A stretch of DNA of 64,000 bases from Quillaja saponaria (taxonomy: Eukaryota; Streptophyta; Magnoliopsida; Fabales; Quillajaceae), in NCBI GenBank assembly GCA_029379385.1, contig CM055611.1, positions 25,882,092 through 25,946,091 on the forward strand, in the 5' to 3' direction. The notes below the pieces were generated by a model that was given only the letters and a program-made list of their open reading frames with translations, was not told the origin of the DNA and ran no database searches. Position numbers and translations under genes: made by a program. Shown here piece by piece: positions 34,714 to 47,721 of this stretch (the first letter of the stretch is position 1; every line of letters begins with the position of its first letter).

Positions 34714-37529
34714 ATGGCTACACAAAACCACATGAGCTATGATGATTATCCAACTCCAGGCTCTGCTAGTGACAATAACCATAGCAGTAACACAAATTTG
34801 GATGATGGGTTTAGCAGTGATAATGGTTTGAGGTACCTGATTGTACGTCCAGACAAGGGTGTGATATGGGACATATTCAGATACATGGTGTTGGGTGACA
34901 TAGCAAGCGGGATGAGGTTTTTAGAGAGTAACTGTGAAAATGAAGAGGGAACTGATTCAATGGTGGGTAGGGTGGCAGCTGATCATAGATCGGGTATTCT
35001 GGTTGTTGTTATAGTTCGTAAAATTGTTGCTGTTATTGCTAAGCCTATGGAGTGGACTGGCTATTTTGTTGACTTCCTCCTGAATCTTCTGTGTGAAAAT
35101 GGCTACTTCTTTGGCCTAATGTACAACCTGTTTCTTGGTAATTAAATATTACCTTGTAGCTGATTATCTTTTTCACATTTTATATTAATGCACAGTTTCT
35201 AGGATTTCATTTATTTTCAGGTGTAAGTTTTCATATAAACTGTTTATGTTAAAACGTCTGTCTGATTGAGCTTGAACCGCTATCTTGGCACGAATTTTTG
35301 TACAGAAAGTGACAGTTCAAAATCATCAAGACAGTTATGGCGAAAAAATCAACAAATACCTCTTGAAAAAGGTCTTTGGTGCATCTGTTTACTTCGTCAT
35401 GTGAAATACTCAAGTATCCTTGATATCGGTACAAGATGCTGGCATTTAGTATACTCACATTTGATATGTTGGGGACGTAAAAATTCGAGAGAAAAGAGGC
35501 ATAATATGCCCCAGGATGACAATCTAGATTCTAGGATGCTTGTCCTTACAACTAAATTTAAAATTGAGAATCTAGAATGATTAATATTTTCAAAATCATG
35601 TATATCTTGGATACCATGCATCCTATAGCTAGATATGTGATGGACGGAGTTTTGAATAACCAAGGCCTCTTTGATTCTGCGCCTTCTCAGTGTTTAAGGG
35701 CTCGTAAAAATGGTTACTTTTGTATGATCATACATCAAATGTGATTTTAGTCTTTGTAAGATTTCTTTCGTTAGTGATATCAGAGACTGCCATGACCATA
35801 TGGAGTCTAAAATTTTATGATGTCCACTTCAGCTTTTATGCTATAAAGTGTAATTGATAATTGGTTACTGTAATTGTACTCTGAGCAGGAAAAGTGGTGG
35901 TCCCACAAAGGGATACAGAAAGTTTTCTTAGTTTAACTGGTCATCTAGATGGGAGGGTAGACCTGTGCAAGGACCAAAGTTTTGCAGATGGTAATGATAC
36001 TAATTCTGTTTCTGATGGGGGAAGCTTAAAAGTAGAAATGGGAAACTGGGCTCTAATGGATCTCTGCATCATGGCTTGCAAGCTAGCATATGAAAATGCC
36101 CAAGTCATTAGAAGTGCTGTACTGCACCTCTGGAAGGCAAGCTACTATAATCTCTTACTGAGTTCTGATTCCTATCAAGAACTACAAATGTGACCAATAA
36201 GTATATATAAAGATGGTAACTTTTTTGTCTTCTCAATGACAGATGCACTTTGTGGACTTCTACACCTGCTGGAAAGGTAAGAAAGTTGTTATCTTTTATT
36301 GTTTTAAGTTTCATAGAAAATTGTTGGAACTTCTTTCTTCCCCATCTTTTTCACTTATATTCTCTATCTGCTCTCAAGCTTTATTAGAGATAATGTTTAC
36401 TTTAATTTATTTTTCTTCTTGGTAATTTCATTTATAGATTACCAAAAGAAGTGGTCCACCCAAGTTTTCATTCTTTGTGACAAGCCCAAAGATGCAAATT
36501 TGATATTAATCACCTTCAGGGGTGCAGAAATCTTTGAACCCACTGGTTGGAGCACTGATTTTGACTACTCTTGGTATGAGGTCCCAAAATTTGGGAGAGT
36601 CCATATGGGATTCCTAGAAGCCTTGGGTTTGGGCAGCAGAACTGATCCTACCACCTTCCACTATCACCTTCAAGTGAAAGATAGAGAGAGAGGCAGCAGT
36701 GAGTTGATGTCTTCATACACCGATTCTGATATCGATCAAGGTGGAGAGGTTAAAGTGATGAGTGCATATGATACTCTAAGAAGTAAGCTTCAAATCTTAC
36801 TTGAAGAGCACAAGAATGCAAAATTCTTGGTCACTGGACATGGTTTGGGTGGAGCCCTTGCCATATTGTTTCCAGTAGTGCTGGTGCTGCAAGAAGAGAA
36901 TGAGGTAATGCAAAGGTTCTTGGGTGTATAAACATTTGGTCAGCCCAGGATTGGAGATAGACAGCTTGGTAAGTTCATGGAAGTTCATTTTAACCATCCT
37001 GCTCCAAAGTACTTCAGATTGGTGTATTGCAATGACCTTCTGCCAAGGTTGCCTTATGATCACAAAAACTTATTGCATAAGCATTTTGGGGTGTGCCTCT
37101 ACTTTAGCAGCCTATACATTAAACAAGTAAGTAATACATGTGTCAATTTATTTCAGCTAACAACCCTCTTTTAACGTTGAGTTTGTTTCTTTTCCTCCGC
37201 CCCCTAGTTAATAATATTTCATATTCAAAGTTTTGAGTTGGTTTCTTATTTGATGTGTTCTCATATTTGAAGATAATGGATGAGGAGCCAAACAAACATT
37301 ACTTTGGATAGAACACATGATCAGAGTACATGTGAATGCTATTTGGGAGTTAATCAGAAGTTTAACAATGGAGTACACATATGGACCAGAGTATAAAGAG
37401 AGTGGGTTTAGAGTATTGGTGAGGGTAGTAGGACCGGCACTTCCTGGTGTTTCTGAACATTGCCCCACAGATTATATCAACTCAGTAAGAATTGGAAGAG
37501 AACGCGCCATTCGGATGTCCTCCTTCTAG
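34714..37529 (+). pseudogene. OBL1-like lipase pseudogene (second tandem copy)
   Basis: This copy keeps the exon plan of the first: 34714-35137, 35889-36136, 36243-36276, 36438-37126 and 37273-37529, including the GC donor at 36137. It has three lesions. The nucleophile elbow reads GHGLGG, so the catalytic Ser is Gly (codon 371). Codon 400 is TAA (36929-36931) where the first copy has TAT. In the last exon a base is missing, giving TAG at 37309, after which the family sequence resumes in another frame from about 37317 to 37529, including HCPTDYINS. The upstream promoter segment is shared with the first copy. Retained similarity shows decay is recent. A truncated transcript is possible, but no lipase activity is expected. 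Confidence 0.9.
36137..36242 (+). other. GC-AG intron conserved in the second lipase copy
   Basis: The same TGGAAG|GCAAGC donor and GACAG|ATGCACTT acceptor are seen as in the first copy, so the non-canonical donor predates the duplication. Confidence 0.75.
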
Positions 37530-38245
37530 CAGCTTTTTTCTCCCAGATAATGTTGTCCTTGTTTCCACGTAGATTGATGATCAAGAGAATGCTTTCATTC
37601 ATAGGTAACCTCATAATGTATAATTTCTCTCTCTCCCTCTTTCAGTCTTTCTTGTAGTTTTACTTCAGGTCAGTAAATTGGCATTGCCAAGAAATTTGTT
37701 CTGTTGTATATTTATGGATGAAGAAATTGCTTTTGTTTTCCATGTCAAAACCCTCTTCAAGGACTCAATTCAAAGTTGCCAACATAAGGAAAGAACAGTC
37801 GGAATCATGATGCATACTGTTATCCTCCTCGAAAATTTTTGGTGAGATTTTCTGAGCATGATAATATCCTCAGTGACAATCATATGAAATACATAGACCA
37901 ATGAAGATTTTTAAAAAATCCACTTTGAGGAGGTGCTTTATTAGTTAGGGAATCATCTATTATACAAAACTGCAAAATAGAAGAACTTCCGAGTCTTGGA
38001 ACATATAGTTCTCTTTTCTATAAAAAAAATCGCAATAATAAATAGATATAGAATGAGCTATTAGCAGGAGAGCCCTTCATTTTCTGGCTTCAGTGACAAG
38101 ATATTGAGAGCACTGTGTAAATCACCAACACCATTTCAACAACTGAGATTGCAAACATTAACTTTCTGGCAAACTATGCGTACCCAGCAAAATCATACAG
38201 GGAATTGCTTCCAAATTTGCCTTCACCACATTTCTTCTTATGGTT
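37530..38245. other. Spacer between lipase pseudogene and convergent proton pump
   Basis: The stretch contains the 3' flank of the lipase pseudogene and the 3' UTR of the pump gene. No additional gene is seen. Confidence 0.6.
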
Positions 38246-41200
38246 TTAGACTGTATGAGCTGATTGAATCGCACTTAGGTCTAAATTTTTAAGTCTGGCA
38301 ACAGATTCTATATGTCCTCTGAGTGTGTGTAACTCTCCCAGTCTGCAAGAATTCATTGATTTGTTAAGATGAAGTTACATACCAATTGAAAGCAAATTAG
38401 AGGAAGAAAAGAAGAAGAAATTCTGGGAGCAGAAGAATTCAGCCAGACAACTCACAAAACATCATTCTACATTTCTACTTGAGCAATTTACGTGGGATGC
38501 AACTGAAAATCAAAGACATAAAATGGGAACTATTGAAGAGAGACAAACGATCATCATACCTGGCTATTTCAGCACGTCGTCTGGCTTGTTCAGCAATTAA
38601 AGAAGATCGCCTCCATTTGATGTCTGATTCTCCAGCCATAAGTCCTTGTAGACTTCTCTGGGAAAGGACCCACTTTGCAGCCCTATCTTCCTTCCCATAG
38701 TCCTTCTTAGTAGTAAAAGCAGTCTGTTGGAAAGTACAAGAACTTATTATTCATACCATTGGAGACAAATGAGTCAATGACAATGAAAATGAACCTAACG
38801 TTGTTCTCACCTTTCTGTCAAATACAAGGCTCCAAGCTTCTCCACTCAATGCATACCGAACAGTGAACTTGATAATGTCCAAAGGTATGTAGAAGATCAA
38901 ACTATATAACCATATAACACCTGCCCATCCCCATCCAATGCCGCTAATATAAGCAAAGCTAATACGTGCATAGACTGCTATTAAGGTGGCCACCTAACCA
39001 TAACAGAAATAGCAATCTCAGCTAATGATTTGAGAAACTGTTTCTCTAGCTTGACTGTGTAATTAGTTTAAGCAGGATATGAAAGGATTAATTTGCTAAA
39101 CATATATATGGAAACAATCACTGCAAGTCAAATATGTAAAAGCAAGAGGAGATCACATGTCAAGCTCCTCATAGGACATTAACCTATTTGAGGAACCTTA
39201 CCAGTTGAGCTACAACAAAAGCACACAATAGGAGAGTTCCAGGCCGCTCCAGAAATGACCACCCTTGACTACGTGTAACAAAAATTAATGCCTGGCTGAT
39301 GATGCTAACTTGCAGATATACAGCAGATGAAACTTTCTCACTGCTACTTAAGGACTTTACATGAAAGTGGGTCTGTAGCAACATGTAGACAGGTGCAAAT
39401 ATCAGGTACTGTAAAATCAGACCCATGCATTTTTTTTTTCCTTATTTGATAGCAACTTGAGTGGAAAAAAGTAATAATAAGGTCAAGAAACAGATTCTGT
39501 AGGTTTCAGTACCTCAAAGAAAGTGGTACCGACTACAACCCAGTAAAACAGGACAGTAACCAAAGCTAGATAAGTTCCAATGACAATCCCAGTAGTAAAT
39601 ATCTCATTCAGCTTCCAACTGTCAGGCCTTGGAGATGGTTTTACTCGATCTTTAGATATAGTCATGATGGTCCCTATTTATAAACACAGTTTAGAAGGCA
39701 GACTTTGCATTTACTTTATTTATTCATATTGACAGGAAATCTCAATAATCTATGATAATGTTTCCAATGATAATGTTTCTCAAAATTAATGATTGAATAG
39801 AATGAAACATTACCGTCATTCAATATTGCTATAATCAGAACCATGAAAGGCGGAAAGTCATACTCCCATATCAATGCTAGGAGCACAAAACCTAGCTGCA
39901 AGAGGGTTTATTTTGACATGTTATTAAAGATGAAATGAAGCCAATATTTGAATCTTAGTGAAATATAAACAACCAAAAGGAAAAAAGAAGACATTGAAAA
40001 AGGTCAAATTTATCTCACCACTATCCTTATGGTTATGGAGACTGCATATATCTGCAGGTATACAGGATTTATCAGTTTCAGCATAAAATAAGTTTAAAAG
40101 CAGGATCAGAAAATATCAAATGAAGTATATTTTATTATGATCAATATTCTGAGACTGTAAACTTATTGATGCATCTTACATACCAAATCCTTAGCTATAC
40201 AATTGAGTGCAGCTAGTATATCTTCTGTAATTTACTATTACATATGAACAAATACACTTGGCAGAACACACACAAAAATATGTTTGTGTCATTGCATAAG
40301 GTCAAAGGAAGGTTAAGACAATTTAGGTGCATCCTGTTGCACTCTTTGGTGTGTAATTATGTTCCTCAAGTGTATAACTATACAGAAGCAGAAAAAATAA
40401 AATTGTTCCATGATCATTATACATGGGAGAAGAAAAGATTGTACTCAACTGTGTAATTTTTCATTCTTTGGAATATAGCTCGGCTAGTTAGCACAGCACT
40501 GACAATCACACTTAAGCCAGGTTCAGTTAAAACTATATCTGCGGCACTCCTGGCAGCATCTGTAGCATCAGCCACGGCAATTCCAATATCTGCTTTCTTT
40601 AAAGCTGGTGCATCATTCACACCATCACCAGTCATCCCAACTACATGTTTCTTTTCTTGTAAAATTTTTACAATTTCGTACTTATGTTCTGAAAGCATGG
40701 GAATGAAAAAAGAATGAGATAAATCTGATGAGATTACAATTAGTAAGAAAGAAATAATAACATAATATAAGAAATAATTTATTTTGCCTATTGTAAAGCC
40801 GTAACCTCTGTGAAGTCAATTAAATATCCCAGTCAGTAGAAAACCATTCTATGCTTATCGCAAAAAAAACTTCCTATTTAAATGCAGGACGTAGTTCACT
40901 CTCTCATTTAGTGAATTGCATTTTCTTTTCGAAATTGTCAAGGGATTTATGGATATCCTTTCTTAGAAGATATAGATGAAGGAACTTATACCAAATTCTA
41001 AGAAACTATTGAAGGGACAAGAAAATAAACCAGGTATTATACCAATGACATGCCACAGGTTGTCCTTGGCGTTGTCTCTGTGGATCAAAACATACTCTTG
41101 TTTTGTATTTCTTTTAATGAATAATGATATGTAAAATAAATAAAAGAAAAGTAGAACAAAGCAAATATATGGTCTTAGAGAACTTTCTCTTTCTCAAGTG

Positions 41201-44200
41201 TAGGATCTAATACCAGGGAAAACACCAGCAAAGCCATCTGCCTTTTCAATGAGCTCGTCCACTGGAAGAGCTTCATGTTCATCTTTATCATGACCCAACA
41301 ATGAAGACGAAGGATACATGTTTGTTCCCATACCAAGTCGCCTGCCGGTCTCCTTCGCAATGGATAACTGATCACCTGCATTCTTATGTAAACTGAAGAA
41401 TTAAAATTCTTCTTCAACAGTTTCCTCTTTGATAATGAAGAAGAAGGGTACATGATTATTCTGAAAAGGTTTCTCTCCTCAGAATTTTCTCATATAAGAA
41501 TGAAAAGATTAAAAACATATGTAATCCCTAATCACAGCTGGTATTTAAAGGTGAGATTTTGATATTAAAATCCCTTTCTTCACTTAAACTTTGGGATGAT
41601 ACTAAATTAAAAGATAATTTCTCATAGAAGTAGGTACAGTTTCTTACTTCTAATATAGTAAAGTTTGATATGGTCATGCATTAAAATAGTATTATGTGGA
41701 GCACTTATATATGTTGCTGTTGATGAATTGGTAGAATCAGAAGCAGACATGGCAACCTCCCAATCATTGAGGTGAAATTTTTTTTTAGGCATTGAAGGTT
41801 TACCAGAAGAGGTCAAAAGAATTTGTAGGGTTTAAACCATGACATATCTAAGTACTGGGAACATCTCATTGTAGTTGTGATATGCTTATCTCTTTAAGTT
41901 GAAAAGAAAAATCCAAGTACTGCTGATAAGAGGTTTGAAACTATATTTCCAATGTAAATGATGACATTATTGCAGTTCTTGGAACATGTCTAATTGGATT
42001 TTATATCTGACACAGATACTATAAAACCAACCAAAAAGGTATTATCTTTCCCTTGTCGAATTTCAGCTAGGATATCTAGCTATAACTCATTAATTTTCAA
42101 CTAAAAAATTACACCCAAGCACAGAAAGGTCTCACACTAATGAAACTAGAAACAGATTATCAAACTATGCAGAACCACATCATATAATTTGAACTCCACA
42201 TTACCTGTAATCATCTTAACACAGACTCCAAGATTAAGTGCTCTTCGGATGGTCTCAGCACTATCATGTCTTGGAGGATCAAACAAGGCCAACAACCCAC
42301 AAAATGTCCAAGGACCTCCAGGACTCTCCTTAGATTTATCTGGAACTTCCTGACAGGGTTAAATTATGCAGTTATTCATTATCTCAGTATAAAAAATTCC
42401 ACTAAATTGAGATTTAAAATGTTCTGAAGTCATGAGCATGAATCTTAAATGATTTCTGTCTTTCAAGGAACAACTAATCTATGTTTGGTTCATGGTGTTT
42501 TTTGTGCAGCAGGATTGAGAAATAAAAAGAAGGATAGGCAAGATGCTACACCTGATAAGCAACTGCAAGAGATCGCAAGCCCCTTTCAGCAAAATTTTCA
42601 ATGACGGTGTGCACTTTTCCAGAAATCTCATGCTTCTCTTGACACATATCTAGAATCTGACAATGAGGATACAATTCAAGGAAATTTTCATATTTTGCAA
42701 CACATGCATAAACAATAGTCTGAATTCTCTAAACCATAACCAGAAATCTTATGATTACTCACTAAGTGATTCAAATTTGCGAATCCATTTTATTTAGGCA
42801 AGTATCTTTACATTTCAGGGAATAAACTTTAAATAAGGCTCCTTTGAAGGAAATTTTTTAACTGAAGTTGAATTTAAGTAGGAGAGAGAAGCAAGGGCAA
42901 CATAGAAATTTTTTATAATCAGCTCTTTCAAAGATTTGGATACCTGTTCAGGAGCTCCTTTGCTTGCACGGTACCAGTTACCATCAGAATCAATATATGT
43001 AATTGCAGTACGTTTGTCTACTGGATTAAATGGTAGAAAATGCACTTCTCTGATGTTTGCACGTGCCTATTGAGAAAGGAAGGATCATAAATAACTACCC
43101 TTTTAAACTAAGGAATCGAAGCAACATAGGTTGACGAAGTAAAACATAATTTGTCCTCACCTCCTTTGGATCAGCTAGCATATTAACAATGGCTGCATCA
43201 ATGGCATCCTGATTCTCCAGTCTTGCAGCTCTGGCTGCTAATAAGACGACTACGTCTTTGTCCATATTTTTGCTAAAGACCTGTGCAATATGTTAATCAG
43301 ACAATTAGAATGCTATTGCATAAACTCAAGAGTTCCCCATTCAAATAACTGATCCATCTAGAAGTATAAGAAATAAAAAACAGCAGTAATCCATCATTAT
43401 TTATTAGATCATCTTTATGTTATGATGCCTTAAATCTTCAGGTAGCTTTATTTAACTCAGACATTGTTTGATAACAATTTTCCCAAAAGCTTATGCTGAT
43501 GGGAAACAGGATACCAATGATAGAGCAATATAATGTATTGTACATTCAAAAGCTTCAAATAAAAGATATGTCATTTTCCAGATCACATCTGTAATAATTG
43601 ATGATCAAGTTACCCACTAAATGTTATTAGTAATTATTTGTTGTAGCCGTCCACATTACCGACTCATTGAGCCCTTTCTTCTTTGCAAAATGTACTATTT
43701 GACTCCATGTCTGAAGGCCTACAACTTCCATCAGGAAAACTGGTTCTATGAACTTAGTATTCTGTGTAGTCAGCTTGTATACCTCAATTAGATTTCGATC
43801 AACAGTAAGGCGATTCAGGGTGAGAGTTCCGGTTTTGTCACTGCAAAGGACATCCATTCCTGCCATTTCTTCAATTGCTGTCATTCTTTTCGTAATAGCA
43901 CCCTTAAGAACAAAAGTTAACATTGTCAGAATAAATATTTCTCCATAAATCTATAGTTTTAAGAAAACATACAGTTGTAGTTGCAGTTGACTATCACTAA
44001 GCACGAAATCTTTTTCTAGATAGCTTTATTTTATTTGGAATGGTGGGAACACATTAACTTAATTTCATCCATTGATTTTATGAGAGTGACAAGATAAGCA
44101 TTGGGAGAATGAATCTCCATGTGATTCTACTGTACTATAGGCAAATAGCTATTAGAATTGAACCTGCTGAGAGAGTCGATGAGAACCAATTGCAAGCGTC

Positions 44201-47200
44201 ACAGATAAAACTGTTGGCATTGCTATAGGTATCCCTCCAATTAAGAGAACAAGAAGGTTGTTGATCCCATCCCTGTATGAACGGTGTTGTATAGGGAACA
44301 TGACAATAATTTCAAGAATCATTCCCACAGCTATAGAGCAAATGCAGAAGTTCCCTATGGAGGTAAGGACCTGCATAGAAAGGTTTTAGTGATCTTACTC
44401 TTGTGAGGGTATGAAATTTTGATGATTACTAAAAAATTTCCAGAAAGTACATAATCTCAGTTTGATGTTAATATTCAAGCTAAGCTTTGTCAGTATTAGG
44501 CTAGCTCTAGATTTCCTTAATAAAAAAAAACATGTTAAACTCAATTGTGCTTTGTGTTCAGACAAAGTATCTTCTTCGAAACTAAAAAACTAATAATGTT
44601 CGAATTTTATGAGAAAACAGAAAGATTGACATGAACTGTCACGCACTAAGAATAAAATTGTCACAACACAGAAGGGGCTCAAAATGAAAAGTGACCTAAT
44701 CTAACATAGTAACATTCCCTTATCTCTTTTTAAATTACTTTAAGGCTCTCTAAGTCAAAAACATAATTTTTCTTATTTACTTTTGTACCGACCTAGGCTT
44801 TCAAGCTTGTCAGGAATAATTAGGAGCTTACTTTTGAGCTAGCTCCCACTACATTATGTATTAGCCTAAACAAGTGAGAGTCCAGTTAGTTAAGCTTGGT
44901 TAATTTGTTGCAAGCCCCCCAACATTCTACCTGATTATTTAATCAATAAAAAATATTGAGCTGATGTTCTATCTCCCGTTGTAACATCTAGGCTTGTTTT
45001 CAGCCCTATCAATCAGGCTGTTTGGAAATATTGAAGCTTTCTTAAAATCACCTGCTGGAAATGTCCAACAACTTCAGTAGAGTCAACTAAGTGTGCTGCC
45101 TTTCCAAAAAAAGAGTGAACTCCAGTTGCTATTACTACGGCTTCAATCTCTCCTTGCTTACATGTTGAGCCAGAAAATACTTCATCACCTATCCTCTTGG
45201 TGACAGGAAGAGATTCTCCAGTGAGAGCTGACTGCACAGATTAATATTAAATCATAAACTATGTCATTCATTTCATCATAACCAATAACAAAAGGACTCT
45301 GTAATTAAATGGCCATGGATGCCAATGTATAGAGAACTACAGATTATGACATCCAAAATAAATAAATTGGCATCTAATAATGTTTCAAAAGCACTTGCCT
45401 GGTCAATTTTCAGTGGGTCTCCTTCAAGCAGGCGAGCATCAGCTGGAATGATATCCCCTAGTTTTATGCTGATAATGTCTCCTGGTACTAAAATAGCTGC
45501 ATCTTGCTCCTGCCACTGCCCATCTCTAAGAACCTGCATAACTAGATGTTAGAGAATCCTTTGTCTTTATATTAAATGAAATGGAAAGAGCAGCGTGGGA
45601 AGAATAAGCTACACAAAACTAGAGCTGATGTAGGAGGATACACTATCTAGGCACCCCTCCATGTAGAAGGAGGCAGAATTGATGCATGATGCAAACTTGA
45701 GGGGAGAAGTAGAGAGTTTTAAGACAGCATTTAGTAATTCATGGCTGCCACCACCCTACATTCCCCTCAAATGGGAGAAAAAAAGGTTAATTTGAGGAAA
45801 ATAAATATACAAAAGAAAAAGTAAGAAATCTAAAACATAAATACTGTCAAAGCGCATATTATTGGGAGCACACAAACCATTTATGTAAAGAATATAGAAT
45901 AAAAAAGTTAAAAATTTCCACTATACAAGAGTAATTAAGGAAGTGCATTTTGCCTCTAGTATCACTTCAAAATTAAAATAAATGACTGACTTTGTCATTC
46001 ATTGAATGAGCTAGTACCTACCAAAAAGCTCTACATAAACTAGTTGTTTTAATTGATGTTTAGAAGTGCAAATAAAAATAAAATCCCAAAGATACAAGGA
46101 TGTAACTGAATGCATAACAAGATGAAAATAAAAATGAACTAGTTGTTTTAATTCTGTTAAGACATTTATAATGAGCTTCTGAGCTCGAAAGAATCAATCA
46201 AAGGAGCATACCTTTGTTTTTGGAGCTAAACGAGCCATAAGTGCACCTGCAGCATTCCCAGCATTGTTTTCCTCTATAAAACTGATTGTGGAATTGATTA
46301 TGAGTAGGCATACAATCCCTACAAAATCTTGCCAGTCAGGACCCTCTCCCTGAAATGTGAACACAAATCAGGCAATAAGGAAAAACGGGTGAAAAAAGGT
46401 AATCTCATGAAAAAGGAAGGGAGATTGAAAAGAAACAGAAGTTCCTGGAGATGCCTAATATTATTGTGCATGATAAGAGCAATACTCACACCACCATTAG
46501 CGAGGGCGATTGCCATAATTGCTGCTGCTTCCATAACCCATGACAGTGGGTTCCACATAAAACTGAGAAATTTTAATATTTTGTTCTCCTGTATTAACAT
46601 AAGAAGATGGGACAAGGGTTAGAGTAAGAAACTTCATCTATCACAAGGTCTAATATGGCATCCTTGCAGCAATTTAACTTAAGTCTAACATTAAAATTCT
46701 CCACTATCAGTTGAGATGATTGATTCTATAATAGATATTACTTGAATTTTTAAGAGGAGAAATTGTGAAGCATGATTTATAAAAGAAAAAGCAAAAAGAG
46801 TATATTCTTGACCAGGTAAAATCGTAAGAGTGTTAGCAAAAAAAACCAACAGCAATTGCAGTGTTTGCAAAAAAAACCTACTGCAATTGCAGTATGTGTA
46901 ACTGGTGATGGGCAAAGTCCCACATCGGTTGTGTGTGTTTATACTTTATAGACATGTGGATATTCCCTTAAAGTTACCGGCTTTTGGGAATAAGTACATG
47001 ATGTTAGCAAAAAAACCCACTGCAATTGCAGTATATGTAACTGGTGATGGGCAAAGTCCCACATCGGTTGTGTGTATGTGTTGTGTATGTATACTTGATT
47101 CTTGTCAAAGGACCAATTCAATCCAATAGCTTAATTTGTTAGGTGAGGCCCCATTCCCTGAGTTTTAATCTCTTACAATTCATAATAAATTATGCACTAT

Positions 47201-47707
47201 CTCCTCATCAAGTAAAATTTTCTTAGTATCTGAACTGAAGGATAACCAGCTGCTTCCATATCTTTGACAAATTAGCTTACCATGAACTATTTTTGTTGAA
47301 CAAAGAGGTTTTTAGCTCTATTAATCAGTTTATCAGCTCAAGTTGACTCTCTACTTGCTTCAGATTCTAATGAAAAAGCTTTGCAACCTAGGGACTTTAA
47401 AAAACATGTTCTTACTGGCTTCTCTTCAAGCTTGTTCAGGCCAAATATATGCAGTCGGGCTTCAGCATCTTCGGATGAAAGTCCTCCTCGTGATGTTCTT
47501 AGCTGTTCAAAAACTTCTTCCAGTGGTAAATGTTCCTAAAAAAATGGTTTGGAAATGTTATTTAGTAATAGAGCTTCAATATGAAAATATGGTGATTATA
47601 CTCCAAAGAGGTTTAAGCTAAGAATTCGCTGACTGATGTACCAAATCAATCCCCTCCCGACTGAAATTCTGAGGATCAAGCAATGGTTTATCCAGATCCT
47701 CCGCCAT
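38246..47707 (-). CDS. AHA10: P3A-type H+-ATPase of the AHA10/TT13/PH5 clade
   Basis: Twenty-one coding exons, all in phase, give 949 residues (Arabidopsis AHA10 has 947). Upper and lower ends: 47707-47642, 47535-47416, 46588-46490, 46349-46212, 45533-45399, 45231-45052, 44370-44164, 43902-43783, 43280-43161, 43066-42944, 42656-42552, 42349-42205, 41375-41214, 40688-40450, 40051-40019, 39895-39814, 39673-39513, 39372-39202, 38993-38811, 38723-38560, 38342-38246. The start [12 protein letters not shown] is the AHA10-clade signature; other pumps begin differently. Present are LTGES, the phosphorylated Asp in CSDKTGTLT (D337), [24 protein letters not shown], and a C-terminal regulatory tail ending AHTV with the penultimate Thr used for 14-3-3 control. 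This clade pumps protons into vacuoles and supports proanthocyanidin and anthocyanin storage and acidification. Intron 5 has a GC donor. The gene appears fully functional. Confidence 0.95.
45232..45398 (-). other. GC-AG intron in the proton pump
   Basis: On the - strand exon 5 ends GACCAG and is followed by GCAAGTGC, not GT. The in-frame join KIDQ to SALTGES, invariant in the family, requires this donor. The AG|GCAAGT context is the optimal one for GC donors. Confidence 0.8.
46833..47080. repeat. Intronic repeats with a 12-bp palindrome
   Basis: Two copies of about 75 bp (46863-46938 and 47004-47078) lie 140 bp apart in intron 2 of the pump. Each has an A-run, the perfect palindrome CTGCAATTGCAG, then GTAACTGGTGATGGGC and AAAGTCCCACATCGGTTGTG. 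A partial third copy of the A-run and palindrome region lies at 46833-46862. The AGTCCCACATCGG motif is often seen near plant LTR ends, so retroelement origin is possible but not shown. Confidence 0.8.
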
Positions 47708-47721
47708 GCTTGTATTTTGAA

